From Stutzerimonas stutzeri (GTDB lineage: Bacteria > Pseudomonadota > Gammaproteobacteria > Pseudomonadales > Pseudomonadaceae), in NCBI RefSeq assembly GCF_024448935.1, contig NZ_JAMOIE010000003.1, forward strand, positions 53,575-117,574: a DNA stretch of 64,000 bases, written 5' to 3'. The position numbers and the translations under genes were made by a program. Below, in pieces: positions 54,683-62,617 of the stretch. The number at the start of each line of letters is the position of its first letter. Within the stretch, counting starts at the first letter, position 1. A model generated the notes under the pieces. It had not been told where the DNA came from. It saw only the letters and a list, made by a program, of their open reading frames with translations, and did no database searches.

Positions 54683-54709
54683 GAACTCCCACGTGCAGTC
54701 CGTTTCACA
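54683..54709 (+). promoter_or_regulatory. Possible AlgU/RpoE-type promoter of the ferritin-like gene
   Basis: GAACTC, 16 bases, TCACA against the AlgU pattern GAACTT-N16/17-TCTGA, 51 bases before the ATG at 54761. The match is partial but the spacing is exact and the gene is of stress type. Confidence 0.35.
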
Positions 54710-54760
54710 TTAACAAGAGGTGTGAACCTGATCGCTATCGAAAACCATGGGAGAGACGAC

Positions 54761-55291
54761 ATGCAAAGTGCACAAACCGGAAATGATGTCCGCGGCGAAC
54801 GCTTGATTGAATGGTTGCGTGATGCTCACGCAATGGAAGCCCAGGCTGAGTCCATGCTCAGCAAGCAGGCCAGCCGCATCGAGCACTATCCCGAGCTGAA
54901 GGCACGTATCGAGCAACACATCACCGAAACCCAGAACCAGGCCAAGTTGATCGAAACCTGCTTGCAGCGGTACGACAAGTCCTATTCGGGCTTCAAGGAT
55001 CTGGGGGGCAAGATGATGGCGATGGGGCAGGCCATGGGCGGAATGATGGTCAATGACGAAATCGTCAAAGGCGCGCAGATGGGCTACGTCTTCGAGAACC
55101 TGGAGATCGCCTCCTACGAAATCCTGATCGCCGCTGCCAAGGCCGTAGGCGATACGCAGACCGAGGAAATCTGCACTCGCATTCTGGCTGAAGAAGTTGC
55201 GATGGCCGACTGGATGCGCAGTCATCTTGCGGAGTTGACTCAAGCCTATCTGACCCGTGCGCAAACACCCAACACCGAGGCCAAGCGCTGA
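54761..55291 (+). CDS. Ferritin-like DUF892 (YciE/YciF-type) protein
   Basis: A 176-aa four-helix-bundle protein. RLIEWLRDAHAMEAQAESML opens helix 1 with the metal-type Glu/His pair (DAHAMEAQ), YPELKARIEQHITETQNQAK is helix 2 and LEIASYEILIAAAKAVGDTQ with ILAEEVAMADWM forms helices 3 and 4. The family is induced by osmotic or general stress in Enterobacteria and pseudomonads. GGGAGAG lies before the ATG at 54761; a longer frame from 54653 would run through the promoter. It is divergent from the MscS gene. Confidence 0.9.
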   Translation: MQSAQTGNDVRGERLIEWLRDAHAMEAQAESMLSKQASRIEHYPELKARIEQHITETQNQAKLIETCLQRYDKSYSGFKDLGGKMMAMGQAMGGMMVNDEIVKGAQMGYVFENLEIASYEILIAAAKAVGDTQTEEICTRILAEEVAMADWMRSHLAELTQAYLTRAQTPNTEAKR

Positions 55292-55323
55292 AAGAGCAGC
55301 CGTTGGCCGAGCGGCAGCCTGGG

Positions 55324-55605
55324 CTACCGTTCGGCCACTTTTGCCGGGAGCGAGTCGTTCGTCAGACCACCACGAGTCGCGTATAGCTCGAAACGCAATT
55401 CCTGGGCGAGCCGTACGAGGTTGGCTGCATCGCGACATTGATCATCGGTGATGCCGAGCACGGTCAGCTCCTCTCCATCCAGATGTTCTTCGTAGAGTCG
55501 GACGGTGACGCGGCTGTCTTCCTGGGCATGACAATCGCAGCGGAACGGATGAAGGTAGTTGCGCAGGACGTTCTCTATCGTCAGCAGAGGTAGACGCGAA
55601 GCCAT
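55324..55605 (-). CDS. DUF1652 small protein
   Basis: A 93-aa protein from ATG 55605 (MASRLPLLTIENVLRNYLHP). Behind a strong GGAGGAAGG ribosome site it shows the DUF1652 pattern of short Pseudomonas proteins: FRCDCHAQEDSRVTVRLYEE, ELTVLGITDDQC, and NLVRLAQELRFELYA. Function unknown. It converges with the ferritin-like gene, ending 32 bases from it. Confidence 0.82.
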   Translation of the reverse strand: MASRLPLLTIENVLRNYLHPFRCDCHAQEDSRVTVRLYEEHLDGEELTVLGITDDQCRDAANLVRLAQELRFELYATRGGLTNDSLPAKVAER

Positions 55606-55877
55606 GATCCTTCCTCCCATCGTGTGTCCAGGTTCAGCGAGGCTACTCGCAGCCAGATGCCGCGGCTTGATACCCGCTGCATGTGTCAACGCTAGCAGGA
55701 CCTGTCTCGTTGTAAATACCGTTTTGCCACCGCTCGGCAGAAGGGCAACCGCGGCGCAAAGGCTGCCGTTGCGCCTGCTGAAGGGTTCGACTTGTTTGGC
55801 ATCACGCTACCCACCCGCAATCATGGGCCTGGCCGTTTCGGGCGCCGCGGTCCCTCATAGGCAGAGAGGATGCAACG

Positions 55878-56195
55878 ATGAAATTATTACTGACATCAAT
55901 TTTCGCCAGCGTTATAGCCTCATCGGCGTTTGCTCAATGGCCCGCCGGCACGCCTGAGGACGAGAAGGGCGCGCGACCCAGCCCGATGGGCAATCCAACG
56001 CCGCAGGAAACCCTCGAGACCCGCAAGAACAACCAGGGCCGCACGGTGACGGAGGACGGTGATCCAGTCGCCACACCACCGGCTACCGAAGGTGAGTCTG
56101 ACCCGGACGTGAAAGATCCATCCGTTCAACCGGGTCGCCACTCCAGCCACGGCGGCCCGACGGATTCCGCCTCGGACCCGGGCTCGCTTGAATAG
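55878..56195 (+). CDS. Secreted small hypothetical protein
   Basis: A 105-aa protein with a clear signal peptide (MKLLLTSIFASVIASSAFAQ), after which the mature part is a low-complexity hydrophilic chain rich in Pro, Gly, Asp, Glu and Thr with no predicted fold (NPTPQETLETRKNNQGRTVT, PGRHSSHGGPTDSASDPG). GAGAGGA-type ribosome site upstream. It lies ahead of the partial ligD by 56 bases in the same direction. Periplasmic, function unknown. Confidence 0.72.
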   Translation: MKLLLTSIFASVIASSAFAQWPAGTPEDEKGARPSPMGNPTPQETLETRKNNQGRTVTEDGDPVATPPATEGESDPDVKDPSVQPGRHSSHGGPTDSASDPGSLE

Positions 56196-56251
56196 GAGCC
56201 CAACCGCCGCCCAGCCGAAGCCAATCGTTCGCGCACCACGGAGGCTGTGCC

Positions 56252-57025
56252 ATGGCGCTTGACGAGTACAACCGAAAGCGTGATTTCGCCGCGACCCCCG
56301 AACCCGGTGGCGAGGCGAAGGCCGCCCGCAAACGCGGCGAACCGCACGCGCTGCAGTACTGCATCCAGAAGCACGATGCGACACGGTTGCATTATGACTT
56401 CCGCCTCGAACTCGACGGCACGCTGAAAAGCTGGGCGGTCCCCAAGGGACCTTCGCTGGATCCCAAGTCGCGTCGGTTGGCGGTGCACGTCGAGGACCAT
56501 CCGCTGGACTACGCGACCTTCGAAGGCACCATCCCGGCGGGCCATTACGGCGCGGGGGATGTGATCGTCTGGGATCGTGGCATCTGGATTCCGCAGGGCG
56601 ATCCGCAGGAAGGTTATCGCAAGGGCAAATTGAAATTCGCCCTGGAGGGGGAAAAGCTCAGCGGCACCTGGAACCTGGTGCGCACTCGCATGGACGGCGG
56701 CAAGGAACAATGGTTTCTGATCAAGTCGAACGATGAGGCGGCGCGCTCCGAGCAGGAGTACGACATCGTCAAGGAGCAGCCCGATAGCGTGCTCAGCGAT
56801 CGGACCCTGATTCCGCGCAAGCGCGGCAAGGCCAAGCTCGAAGTCGATGCCAAACCGGTCAAGCCGGTCAAGACGCCGGTGGCACGCAGCCGCAAGACAC
56901 CCGCGCAAGCGACGCTTTCCGGAGCCAAACCCGCCCCCTTACCTGACAGCATCAAGCCGCAGCTGGCAACCCTGGTCGAGTCGGTGCCCGACGGCGATTG
57001 GCGCTATGAAGTCAAGTACAAATAG
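56252..57025 (+). CDS. Truncated LigD: phosphoesterase domain with ligase stub
   Basis: A 257-aa protein with the complete 3'-phosphoesterase domain of bacterial NHEJ LigD (ALQYCIQKHDATRLHYDFRL, SWAVPKGPSLDPKSRRLAVH, PAGHYGAGDVIVWDRG) and the first 25 residues of the ligase domain (DSIKPQLATLVESVPDGDWR, YEVKYK). It stops with TAG directly after the ligase-motif Lys where KYDGYR is expected. The frame is otherwise intact. It lies 191 bases upstream of a full ligD with 75-80% similar PE residues by eye. It may be a functional stand-alone phosphoesterase or the leftover of a recombined ligD. Confidence 0.85.
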   Translation: MALDEYNRKRDFAATPEPGGEAKAARKRGEPHALQYCIQKHDATRLHYDFRLELDGTLKSWAVPKGPSLDPKSRRLAVHVEDHPLDYATFEGTIPAGHYGAGDVIVWDRGIWIPQGDPQEGYRKGKLKFALEGEKLSGTWNLVRTRMDGGKEQWFLIKSNDEAARSEQEYDIVKEQPDSVLSDRTLIPRKRGKAKLEVDAKPVKPVKTPVARSRKTPAQATLSGAKPAPLPDSIKPQLATLVESVPDGDWRYEVKYK

Positions 57026-57216
57026 GTACCAGCCCAGCTGTTGCGTTTGAGAAGCCTTATTTTTCTATCTGAGCTGTTTACGGTGTTGCGATTGAAAAAA
57101 TGCACCCGTTGCGTTTCGCGTCGAGATCTATCACCCAGCCTCACAGCTGTAAATTTCAAAATGCTGAGTTCAGGTGAGGCGAAGGTCGATGTTGTAAGCA
57201 CTCTGCGGAGGGCATC

Positions 57217-59811
57217 ATGGAAAAGAAGCTCGAAAAATACAACAAAATGCGTGATTTCAAGGAGAGTCCAGAGCCTGCTGGCCTCACAAAATCTAGCAGG
57301 CGCAAGGGCAAAGCGCATGCATTGCAGTTTTGCATTCAGAAGCATGATGCCTCGCGCTTGCATTACGACTTTCGCTTAGAGTTGGACGGTACGCTCAAGA
57401 GTTGGGCGGTACCAAAGGGGCCGTCACTGGATCCCAAGGTCAAGCGCCTGGCGGTGCATGTCGAAGACCATCCGCTGGATTACGCTACCTTCGAAGGCAG
57501 CATACCCGAAGGCCACTATGGTGCTGGCGACGTCATCGTCTGGGACCGCGGCATGTGGATTCCTCTGGGCGACCCGGTCGAGGCCTACGCAAAGGGCCGC
57601 CTCAAGTTTGAACTGCAGGGCGAGAAGCTGAGCGGTCTATGGAACCTGGTTCGCACGCACATGCCGGGCAAGCAGGAGCAATGGTTTCTTATCAAGCATC
57701 AAGACAGTTCCGCTCGGCCTGAAGATATTTACGACGTGGTTGTCGCCGAACCCGACAGCGTGATCAGCGAACGGGCAATCGTTGCCAAATCACCCAACAC
57801 ATCAATTACAGCCAAGGCCAAGCCCACCAAGAAAGCTGCAGAGCCTGTACGGCAAACAAAGCTCTCGCCACTCACCGGTGCGCGCAAGGCGAAACTGCCG
57901 GGCTACATCAAGCCGCAGCTGGCGACTCTGGTGGAAAAGCCTCCTAGCGGTCGATGGATCTATGAGTGCAAATTCGATGGTTTTAGGATGCTTGCCAGGA
58001 TAGAAGATCAAAAGGTTCGACTCTTTACACGAAACGGGCACGACTGGACCCACAAATTGCCAAGGCAGGCCAAGGCATTGCTTTCCTTAGGATTGAATTC
58101 AGCTTGGCTAGACGGTGAAATTGTGGTCATCGACGACCAAGGCATACCGGATTTTCAGGCCTTGCAAAACGCTTTCGAGGCAGGCCAGAGTGGCAATATC
58201 TTCTATTACTTGTTCGATCTGCCCTATTTCAATGGCGTGGACCTGCGCGAGGTGCCGGTCGAGGAACGCCGGGCTGCGCTCTTGGCGATCCTAAAGTCCG
58301 GCAAAGAGCCCCTACTGCGTTTTTCCGAGGCCTTCATCGAAGACCCTAATGACTTGCTCACCAGCGCCTGTCATATGCAGTTGGAGGGTCTGATCGGCAA
58401 GCGCCTCGGCTCGTCCTACGCTTCTGGGCGCAGCAGTGACTGGATTAAACTCAAGTGTAAGCGTCGCCAGGAATTCATCATCGTTGGCTTCACCGATCCC
58501 ACAGGCTCACGCAATGCATTCGGCGCCCTGCTCCTGGGGCTGCATGATCGAGACAGCGGTGAGTTGCGCTACGTCGGCAAAGTCGGCACCGGGTTTACGG
58601 AGGCGACTCTCAAGAGCATCCATGATCGAATCAAGCCTCTCCGAACCAAGAAACCTGCAGTGGCTAACCCGCCCAGAAGTGCAGAGCTCACTCGTGTGCA
58701 TTGGCTTAAACCGCAGTTGCTGGCAGAAGTGGCCTATGCCGAAATGACCAAGGACGGCTCGGTGCGTCATGCGGTGTTCCATGGCCTTCGTGATGACAAG
58801 CCTGCCAGCGACATCACGGTGGAGCAGCCGACTATCATTAAAAATATCCATGGGAAAAATATCGATGCCAAAGCTTCCTCAGCCAAGAAGAAGGCCCCGA
58901 CTGCGCCGTCTCAGATCAATTCTGAACATAGCAAGATACACATCACCCACCCGGATCGCGTCATTGACGCTACCAGCGGCACAACCAAAGTCCAACTCGC
59001 GGAATATTACGCAAGCGTGGCCGAGTGGATTCTCCCGCAGCTCAAGGACCGCCCTGTAGCTTTAGTGCGAGCGCCTGATGGAATTACCGGAGAACTGTTT
59101 TTCCAGAAGAACGCCGAGCGCCTTAAGGTTCCCGGCATCATCTCCCTCGATCATAAACTCACGGGCCAGCCAATGATGGTCATTAACAACGTCGAGACCT
59201 TAATAGGGGCGGTGCAGATCAACACAGTCGAGCTACATACCTGGAACGCCACCTCGGACCATCTCGACAAACCTGACCGCTTCGTCCTTGACCTCGACCC
59301 GGACCCGGCGCTGCCATGGAAAAGTATGGTCGAAGCCACCCAGCTGACACTCACAGTGCTCGATGAGTTGGGGCTCAAGGCGTTCCTCAAGACTAGCGGC
59401 GGTAAGGGAATTCACTTGGTGGTACCGCTGACCCGCAAGCATGGCTGGGATGAGGTCAAGAACTTCAGCCACGCTATCGTCAGCCACATGGCTAAAATGC
59501 TGCCTGAGCGATTTTCCGCAGTATCAGGGCCGAAAAACCGTGTCGGGCGGATCTTCATCGATTACCTGCGCAACGGATTGGGCGCGACCACGATCTGCGC
59601 CTACGCAGCGCGGACCCGCGAGGGGCTGCCTGTGTCGGTTCCGATATTTCGAGAAGAAGTGAAGGAGCTTAAGGGCGGTAACCTGTGGAACATACAAAAT
59701 GTGCTTGGGCGATTGGCTGAAGTAGGCAATGAACCTTGGGCGGACATAAAGAAAACCCGGCAGACGATTACTGCCGAGATGCGCCGGCGGGTGGGCATGA
59801 AGAAGCTCTGA
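57217..59811 (+). CDS. ligD: NHEJ DNA ligase LigD (PE-LIG-POL)
   Basis: The multifunctional end-joining enzyme for double-strand breaks, working with Ku. The 864-aa product has three domains in pseudomonad order. The phosphoesterase is at about residues 30-185 (HYDFRLELDGTLKSWAVPKG), the ATP-dependent ligase at about 225-520 with active-site Lys in YECKFDGFRMLAR, and the primase/polymerase at about 570-860 with FVLDLDPDPALPWKSM (metal Asp pair) and KTSGGKGIHLVVPL. ku is not in this window. Codon usage and A+T content seem less GC-biased than the partial copy upstream, which suggests separate histories. Confidence 0.96.
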   Translation: MEKKLEKYNKMRDFKESPEPAGLTKSSRRKGKAHALQFCIQKHDASRLHYDFRLELDGTLKSWAVPKGPSLDPKVKRLAVHVEDHPLDYATFEGSIPEGHYGAGDVIVWDRGMWIPLGDPVEAYAKGRLKFELQGEKLSGLWNLVRTHMPGKQEQWFLIKHQDSSARPEDIYDVVVAEPDSVISERAIVAKSPNTSITAKAKPTKKAAEPVRQTKLSPLTGARKAKLPGYIKPQLATLVEKPPSGRWIYECKFDGFRMLARIEDQKVRLFTRNGHDWTHKLPRQAKALLSLGLNSAWLDGEIVVIDDQGIPDFQALQNAFEAGQSGNIFYYLFDLPYFNGVDLREVPVEERRAALLAILKSGKEPLLRFSEAFIEDPNDLLTSACHMQLEGLIGKRLGSSYASGRSSDWIKLKCKRRQEFIIVGFTDPTGSRNAFGALLLGLHDRDSGELRYVGKVGTGFTEATLKSIHDRIKPLRTKKPAVANPPRSAELTRVHWLKPQLLAEVAYAEMTKDGSVRHAVFHGLRDDKPASDITVEQPTIIKNIHGKNIDAKASSAKKKAPTAPSQINSEHSKIHITHPDRVIDATSGTTKVQLAEYYASVAEWILPQLKDRPVALVRAPDGITGELFFQKNAERLKVPGIISLDHKLTGQPMMVINNVETLIGAVQINTVELHTWNATSDHLDKPDRFVLDLDPDPALPWKSMVEATQLTLTVLDELGLKAFLKTSGGKGIHLVVPLTRKHGWDEVKNFSHAIVSHMAKMLPERFSAVSGPKNRVGRIFIDYLRNGLGATTICAYAARTREGLPVSVPIFREEVKELKGGNLWNIQNVLGRLAEVGNEPWADIKKTRQTITAEMRRRVGMKKL

Positions 59812-60161
59812 CCCTGAGCCTATAAACCTACGATTGGGAATTTGGGCTTGAGTTGACCATGATGTTACCTGCCCGTGACCAGGGGTTTCGTCCGACTTGA
59901 ACAGTCATGACCTCTATCTGGGAATGGAGTTTTCAATTCGCCCCCCACAAGCGCTGATGCGTCAATGCATGCCGCTAACCAGGCACATGAGCGTGTACGC
60001 GAGGGTGGACAGCTTTTCCAACCCCGCTCCAGATTGCCGAGAGGAATGCGGCTTTGAGGTGTTAGTGGCCTGTCGCAAAGGCTGCTAACTACCTTTTCTG
60101 TATGTGCATATTTCACCAGCTGCAGTCTGCATCAGCAGGCTAAGCCTACAATGTTGAGTCT
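59812..60161. other. Intergenic region after ligD
   Basis: About 350 bases with no gene that I can recognise. Short frames on both strands lack ribosome sites and family motifs. No hairpin with a T-tract follows the ligD stop directly. It marks the start of the more AT-rich end of the window. Confidence 0.5.
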
Positions 60162-60437
60162 TCAGTGCTCATCACCAATTTCGGTTCGGACGCGGGCTAG
60201 CAGCTCGTCAAGACTGCCCCCAGATTGCAGCAAAAAACCCTCAGCTAAAATGCTAAGCGGGTGCACACCCATCATGTCGGCAATTGAGGTCAGTTTGTTG
60301 ACTGTTACCCCTTTCATCCCCCGCTCCAAGGAGCTGATGTAGGTTCGACTGCTGATGCTGCCAAAGTCCTCCTGTGTCAAGCCCTTACGAACACGAGCAT
60401 TTCGTAGCGCTTGGCCCATGGCGTCATTCAGTTCCAT
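60162..60437 (-). CDS. XRE-family helix-turn-helix regulator
   Basis: A 91-aa protein from ATG 60437 behind CAGGAG. LRNARVRKGLTQEDFGSISS and RTYISSLERGMKGVTVNKLT form the Cro/C1 helix-turn-helix, and the C-terminal tail is short (SLDELLARVRTEIGDEH). A longer frame to 60593 would pass through the operator-like palindrome. It is divergent from a gene of unknown function with the operator between, as expected for a local autoregulator. Confidence 0.88.
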   Translation of the reverse strand: MELNDAMGQALRNARVRKGLTQEDFGSISSRTYISSLERGMKGVTVNKLTSIADMMGVHPLSILAEGFLLQSGGSLDELLARVRTEIGDEH

Positions 60438-60474
60438 TTGCGACTCCTGCAAAAGGAACGATGAGGCGTCATTG

Positions 60475-60503
60475 AACACTAAAGAACTACAATCTATAGT
60501 GTT
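60475..60503. promoter_or_regulatory. Operator-like inverted repeat between divergent genes
   Basis: AACACTA (60475-60481) and TAGTGTT (60497-60503) are a perfect inverted pair spaced 15 bases, centred between the XRE regulator and the gene starting at 60528. Probable binding site of the regulator, by position. Confidence 0.6.
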
Positions 60504-60527
60504 CATTTTCGGTACGAGGTGGCCTGC

Positions 60528-60944
60528 ATGTTCGTGACTCATCCAGGCGCTGAGCTTCGCGGCAGCCTTCACTTCCCTGACGGCAGTAGGCAATGGGCGA
60601 TCGTTGAGCAGGAGCTGGCCTTACCTTGGCTGTATGTGTGCATTAGGCAGCTGGATAACACCTTTGATTTTCAGCGGATGATGCTCGTTTCTTGCGTGGA
60701 TCACTTTCGCCAGCTACTGGAAAGCCTTCCCGCCAACGCGACCGTGACTTGCGTCATGAGCGTAATGCCTAGCGATGATGGCTCAGGCACGTGGACAATG
60801 GTGCCTGTTCAAGCCATTGAGTTGCATGAGATCAATGAGCGGTTAATGTTCTTGATCGATCTCGCCAACGGTACTCGATATGAGGAACCAGTCAGGGTTA
60901 TGAGGCTCCCTTGCAGTCAGCGAATTGTCTATCGCGCAGGCTGA
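60528..60944 (+). CDS. Hypothetical protein divergent from the XRE regulator
   Basis: A 138-aa protein starting MFVTHPGAELRGSLHFPDGS after GAGGTGG. It has a regular mix of beta-type segments (RQWAIVEQELALPWLYVCIR, QRMMLVSCVDHFRQLLESLP, TMVPVQAIELHEINERLMFL) and no signal peptide or membrane helix. I do not recognise its family. The divergent arrangement with an XRE regulator and a shared operator suggests that the two are regulated together. Confidence 0.65.
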   Translation: MFVTHPGAELRGSLHFPDGSRQWAIVEQELALPWLYVCIRQLDNTFDFQRMMLVSCVDHFRQLLESLPANATVTCVMSVMPSDDGSGTWTMVPVQAIELHEINERLMFLIDLANGTRYEEPVRVMRLPCSQRIVYRAG

Positions 60945-61203
60945 TGAGTGAACCAGAGAACTGTGGCCGAGCCGGCATACTCCGCTCCCCCTGCCGCACT
61001 CACAGACAACCGCATCGCCATTTCAAGCAGCTGTCGACCACTGCAGTCTCGTGTTAGCATCAATACCGAGATTAGCCCCCACGCCTCGGACAGGTTCCTT
61101 TGATCTGTACTGCGCACCAGGGGGTTAGTTTTTTCTGAGCCACGACCTTGCGCAGTCTTTGTACCCGCCTTTTCCCCTACAGCCACTGCGTTCGGGCTGA
61201 GGG
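60945..61203. other. Region between the unknown gene and the long palindrome
   Basis: A minus-strand open frame (60929-61213, GTG start inside the palindrome, 94 codons) covers this stretch. Its C-terminal half (GRQLLEMAMRLSVSAAGG) looks protein-like, but the frame has no ribosome site and overlaps the 3' end of the neighbour. I regard it as unproven. Confidence 0.35.
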
Positions 61204-61264
61204 TGTAAACCACTTTTTTTCACTGTAAACCACTGTGGTTTACAGTGAAAAAAAGTGGTTTACA
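61204..61264. repeat. 61-bp perfect palindrome with four copies of one 9-mer
   Basis: Arms of 30 bases (61204-61233 and 61235-61264) are exact reverse complements around a single T at 61234. Each arm holds GTAAACCAC twice, at 61205-61213 and 61225-61233 in the left arm, separated by TTTTTTTCACT. The element therefore has four copies of GTAAACCAC/GTGGTTTAC. It lies in a 690-base gene-poor stretch. No transposon end or known repeat family is recognised. Confidence 0.9.
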
Positions 61265-61634
61265 AGGCTGGGTAGAATCGGGGGGGGTCCGCCCTTCCGA
61301 CTACGTTGCCAGTCAAAGTCAACAAGGTTATTGACCTGCCACAATTCTCGGCACACAGGCCGTATTTACCTATGGCTTAGTGCAGCCCTCTTTGCACGCG
61401 GGGTCCTCCGCACCCTCCGACTGATGCATGCTGTTCGTCAACGCCGGCCCGCGTTCAAGGCTGACGGTAGCGACTGACTCAGTGACTTGCAGCACAAGAT
61501 GACGTCAGCAACGCGGTCCAAATTCAGGTCATTCATCAGCTTCCGGTGAGTAAGGCTTGGTGAATGACGGCGTTTCGCCATATCCTTCGCGAGTGGCGTA
61601 TTGCCACCACAAAACTACACATGGAGTGAGCAAA
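61265..61634. other. Gene-poor region right of the palindrome
   Basis: 370 bases with no recognisable gene on either strand. A run of eight G bases is at 61281-61288. The last 40 bases form the leader of the YHYH gene with a GGAG site. Confidence 0.45.
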
Positions 61635-61766
61635 ATGAAGATCGTTTCCCTCGTGATCGCCGCTGTCCTTTCGTTTTCTTCAGTAGCCGCGGTTGCACAC
61701 AGCGGCGGGACGGATTCCAAGGGGTGTCATACAAATCACAAGACAGGTGATCGTCACTGCCACTGA
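61635..61766 (+). CDS. YHYH-domain secreted peptide
   Basis: A 43-aa exported peptide. The signal peptide is MKIVSLVIAAVLSFSSVAAV and the mature part AHSGGTDSKGCHTNHKTGDR HCH carries the YHYH-like His/Cys pattern (C-H ... H-C-H) known from many short bacterial proteins. ATG 61635 has TGGAGTG upstream; the longer frame from 61557 lacks this. Such peptides are often found near nucleases or at element ends; their function is unknown. The His/Cys cluster suggests metal binding. Confidence 0.78.
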   Translation: MKIVSLVIAAVLSFSSVAAVAHSGGTDSKGCHTNHKTGDRHCH

Positions 61767-61944
61767 GCAGATTGATAGAAGTTAATTGCGCTGGTGTGCG
61801 AACAGCGTACATCAGCGCTACGTGTAGAATATTGACATTCGGACCCTTTACCCTAGGCCTCCGCAGAATTTTCGTCTTGAAACTCTCCGCTATCCCTTTT
61901 CACCACCTGCCAGCGAACTGGGGCTCGCTCAGCCCTAGGATGCA

Positions 61945-61978
61945 TTTTTCACTGTAAAATCAGAAAAATTTGTAAACC
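61945..61978 (+). repeat. Second, partial copy of the palindrome motifs
   Basis: TTTTTCACTGTAAA (61945-61958) and TGTAAACC (61971-61978) match pieces of one arm of the 61-bp palindrome at 61216-61229 and 61204-61211. The rest of 61767-62044 has no gene. The YHYH gene thus lies between related sequences. Confidence 0.5.
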
Positions 61979-62044
61979 TGGGATGACTAAGCTCAAACTT
62001 TTGACAACCATTTTTGGCGAGCAACCACCAAACCAGCTACATTT

Positions 62045-62374
62045 TTATTTATTGTTATAGCAATTACCCTTAACAATATATCTCACCATATGCAACTCAC
62101 CCTTCGAATCTTCAAAGCTCATGATGCTTCGGACGTTTCCGCAATACATGACATTCTGCGAGACATGCACCAGTTTAGCAATATCCATGTCCATGCCATA
62201 ACGATAATCCTTCAGCTCTGGCATAGGTTTATTAAGGCTCTGAGCATATCGAGCGGTGGCGTCTTTGCCGACTTGTTCCAGTCGGGCATTGATGTCTTTA
62301 ACGTTGTTCTGCGCACTGACGGAAGCGGCGAAAAAAAATAGTGCGGCAGCGACGAAACCTTTCAAAATATTCAT
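62045..62374 (-). CDS. DUF2790-like small secreted protein
   Basis: A 109-aa protein from ATG 62374, which has GGAGGAAAAT directly before it. The signal peptide MNILKGFVAAALFFFAASVS ends near AQNN. The mature part ends with YGMDMDIAKLVHVSQNVMYC and MSFEDSKGELHMVRYIVKGN plus a C-terminal Cys, the pattern of the DUF2790 family of small periplasmic Pseudomonas proteins. Two Cys could form a disulphide. Function unknown. Confidence 0.78.
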   Translation of the reverse strand: MNILKGFVAAALFFFAASVSAQNNVKDINARLEQVGKDATARYAQSLNKPMPELKDYRYGMDMDIAKLVHVSQNVMYCGNVRSIMSFEDSKGELHMVRYIVKGNCYNNK

Positions 62375-62388
62375 ATTTTCCTCCATGC

Positions 62389-62413
62389 AAAAAAAAGCGC
62401 CCATTAAGGGCGC
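62389..62413 (-). terminator. Terminator on the minus strand upstream of the DUF2790 gene
   Basis: GGCGCCC-TTAAT-GGGCGC followed by eight T on the minus strand. It would stop transcripts coming from the OprD-type porin gene and leaves only 15 bases to the start of the DUF2790 gene, so that gene may be read by escape or its promoter overlaps the hairpin. Confidence 0.8.
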
Positions 62414-62417
62414 CAAA

Positions 62418-62459
62418 ATTCACCTTTTCCAAAGGAGCACTTGTGCTTCAAAGGTGAAT
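62418..62459. repeat. Long hairpin next to the terminator
   Basis: ATTCACCTTT (62418-62427) and AAAGGTGAAT (62450-62459) are a perfect 10-bp inverted pair with an inner AGCAC/GTGCT pair. Together with the terminator 4 bases away it makes a two-hairpin structure in the 3' region of the porin transcript. Confidence 0.65.
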
Positions 62460-62617
62460 GCGTAGATGTGCCGACGATCGCCACCACATCAGACCACCGT
62501 GAAAAACGAGAGCAAGATTTCACAGTGAGATGCTCTTGATGCCTGGTGCTAAATTAGCAAAGTCAGACTAACAGCAGCATGATTGATCAATTACAATTTT
62601 GAAAGACCGCGCAATTC

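Noticed and set aside
60929..61213. Minus-strand 94-codon frame starting in the palindrome
   Set aside because: GTG start without ribosome site, overlaps the 3' end of the neighbouring gene, no family match; noted only as part of the intergenic description.
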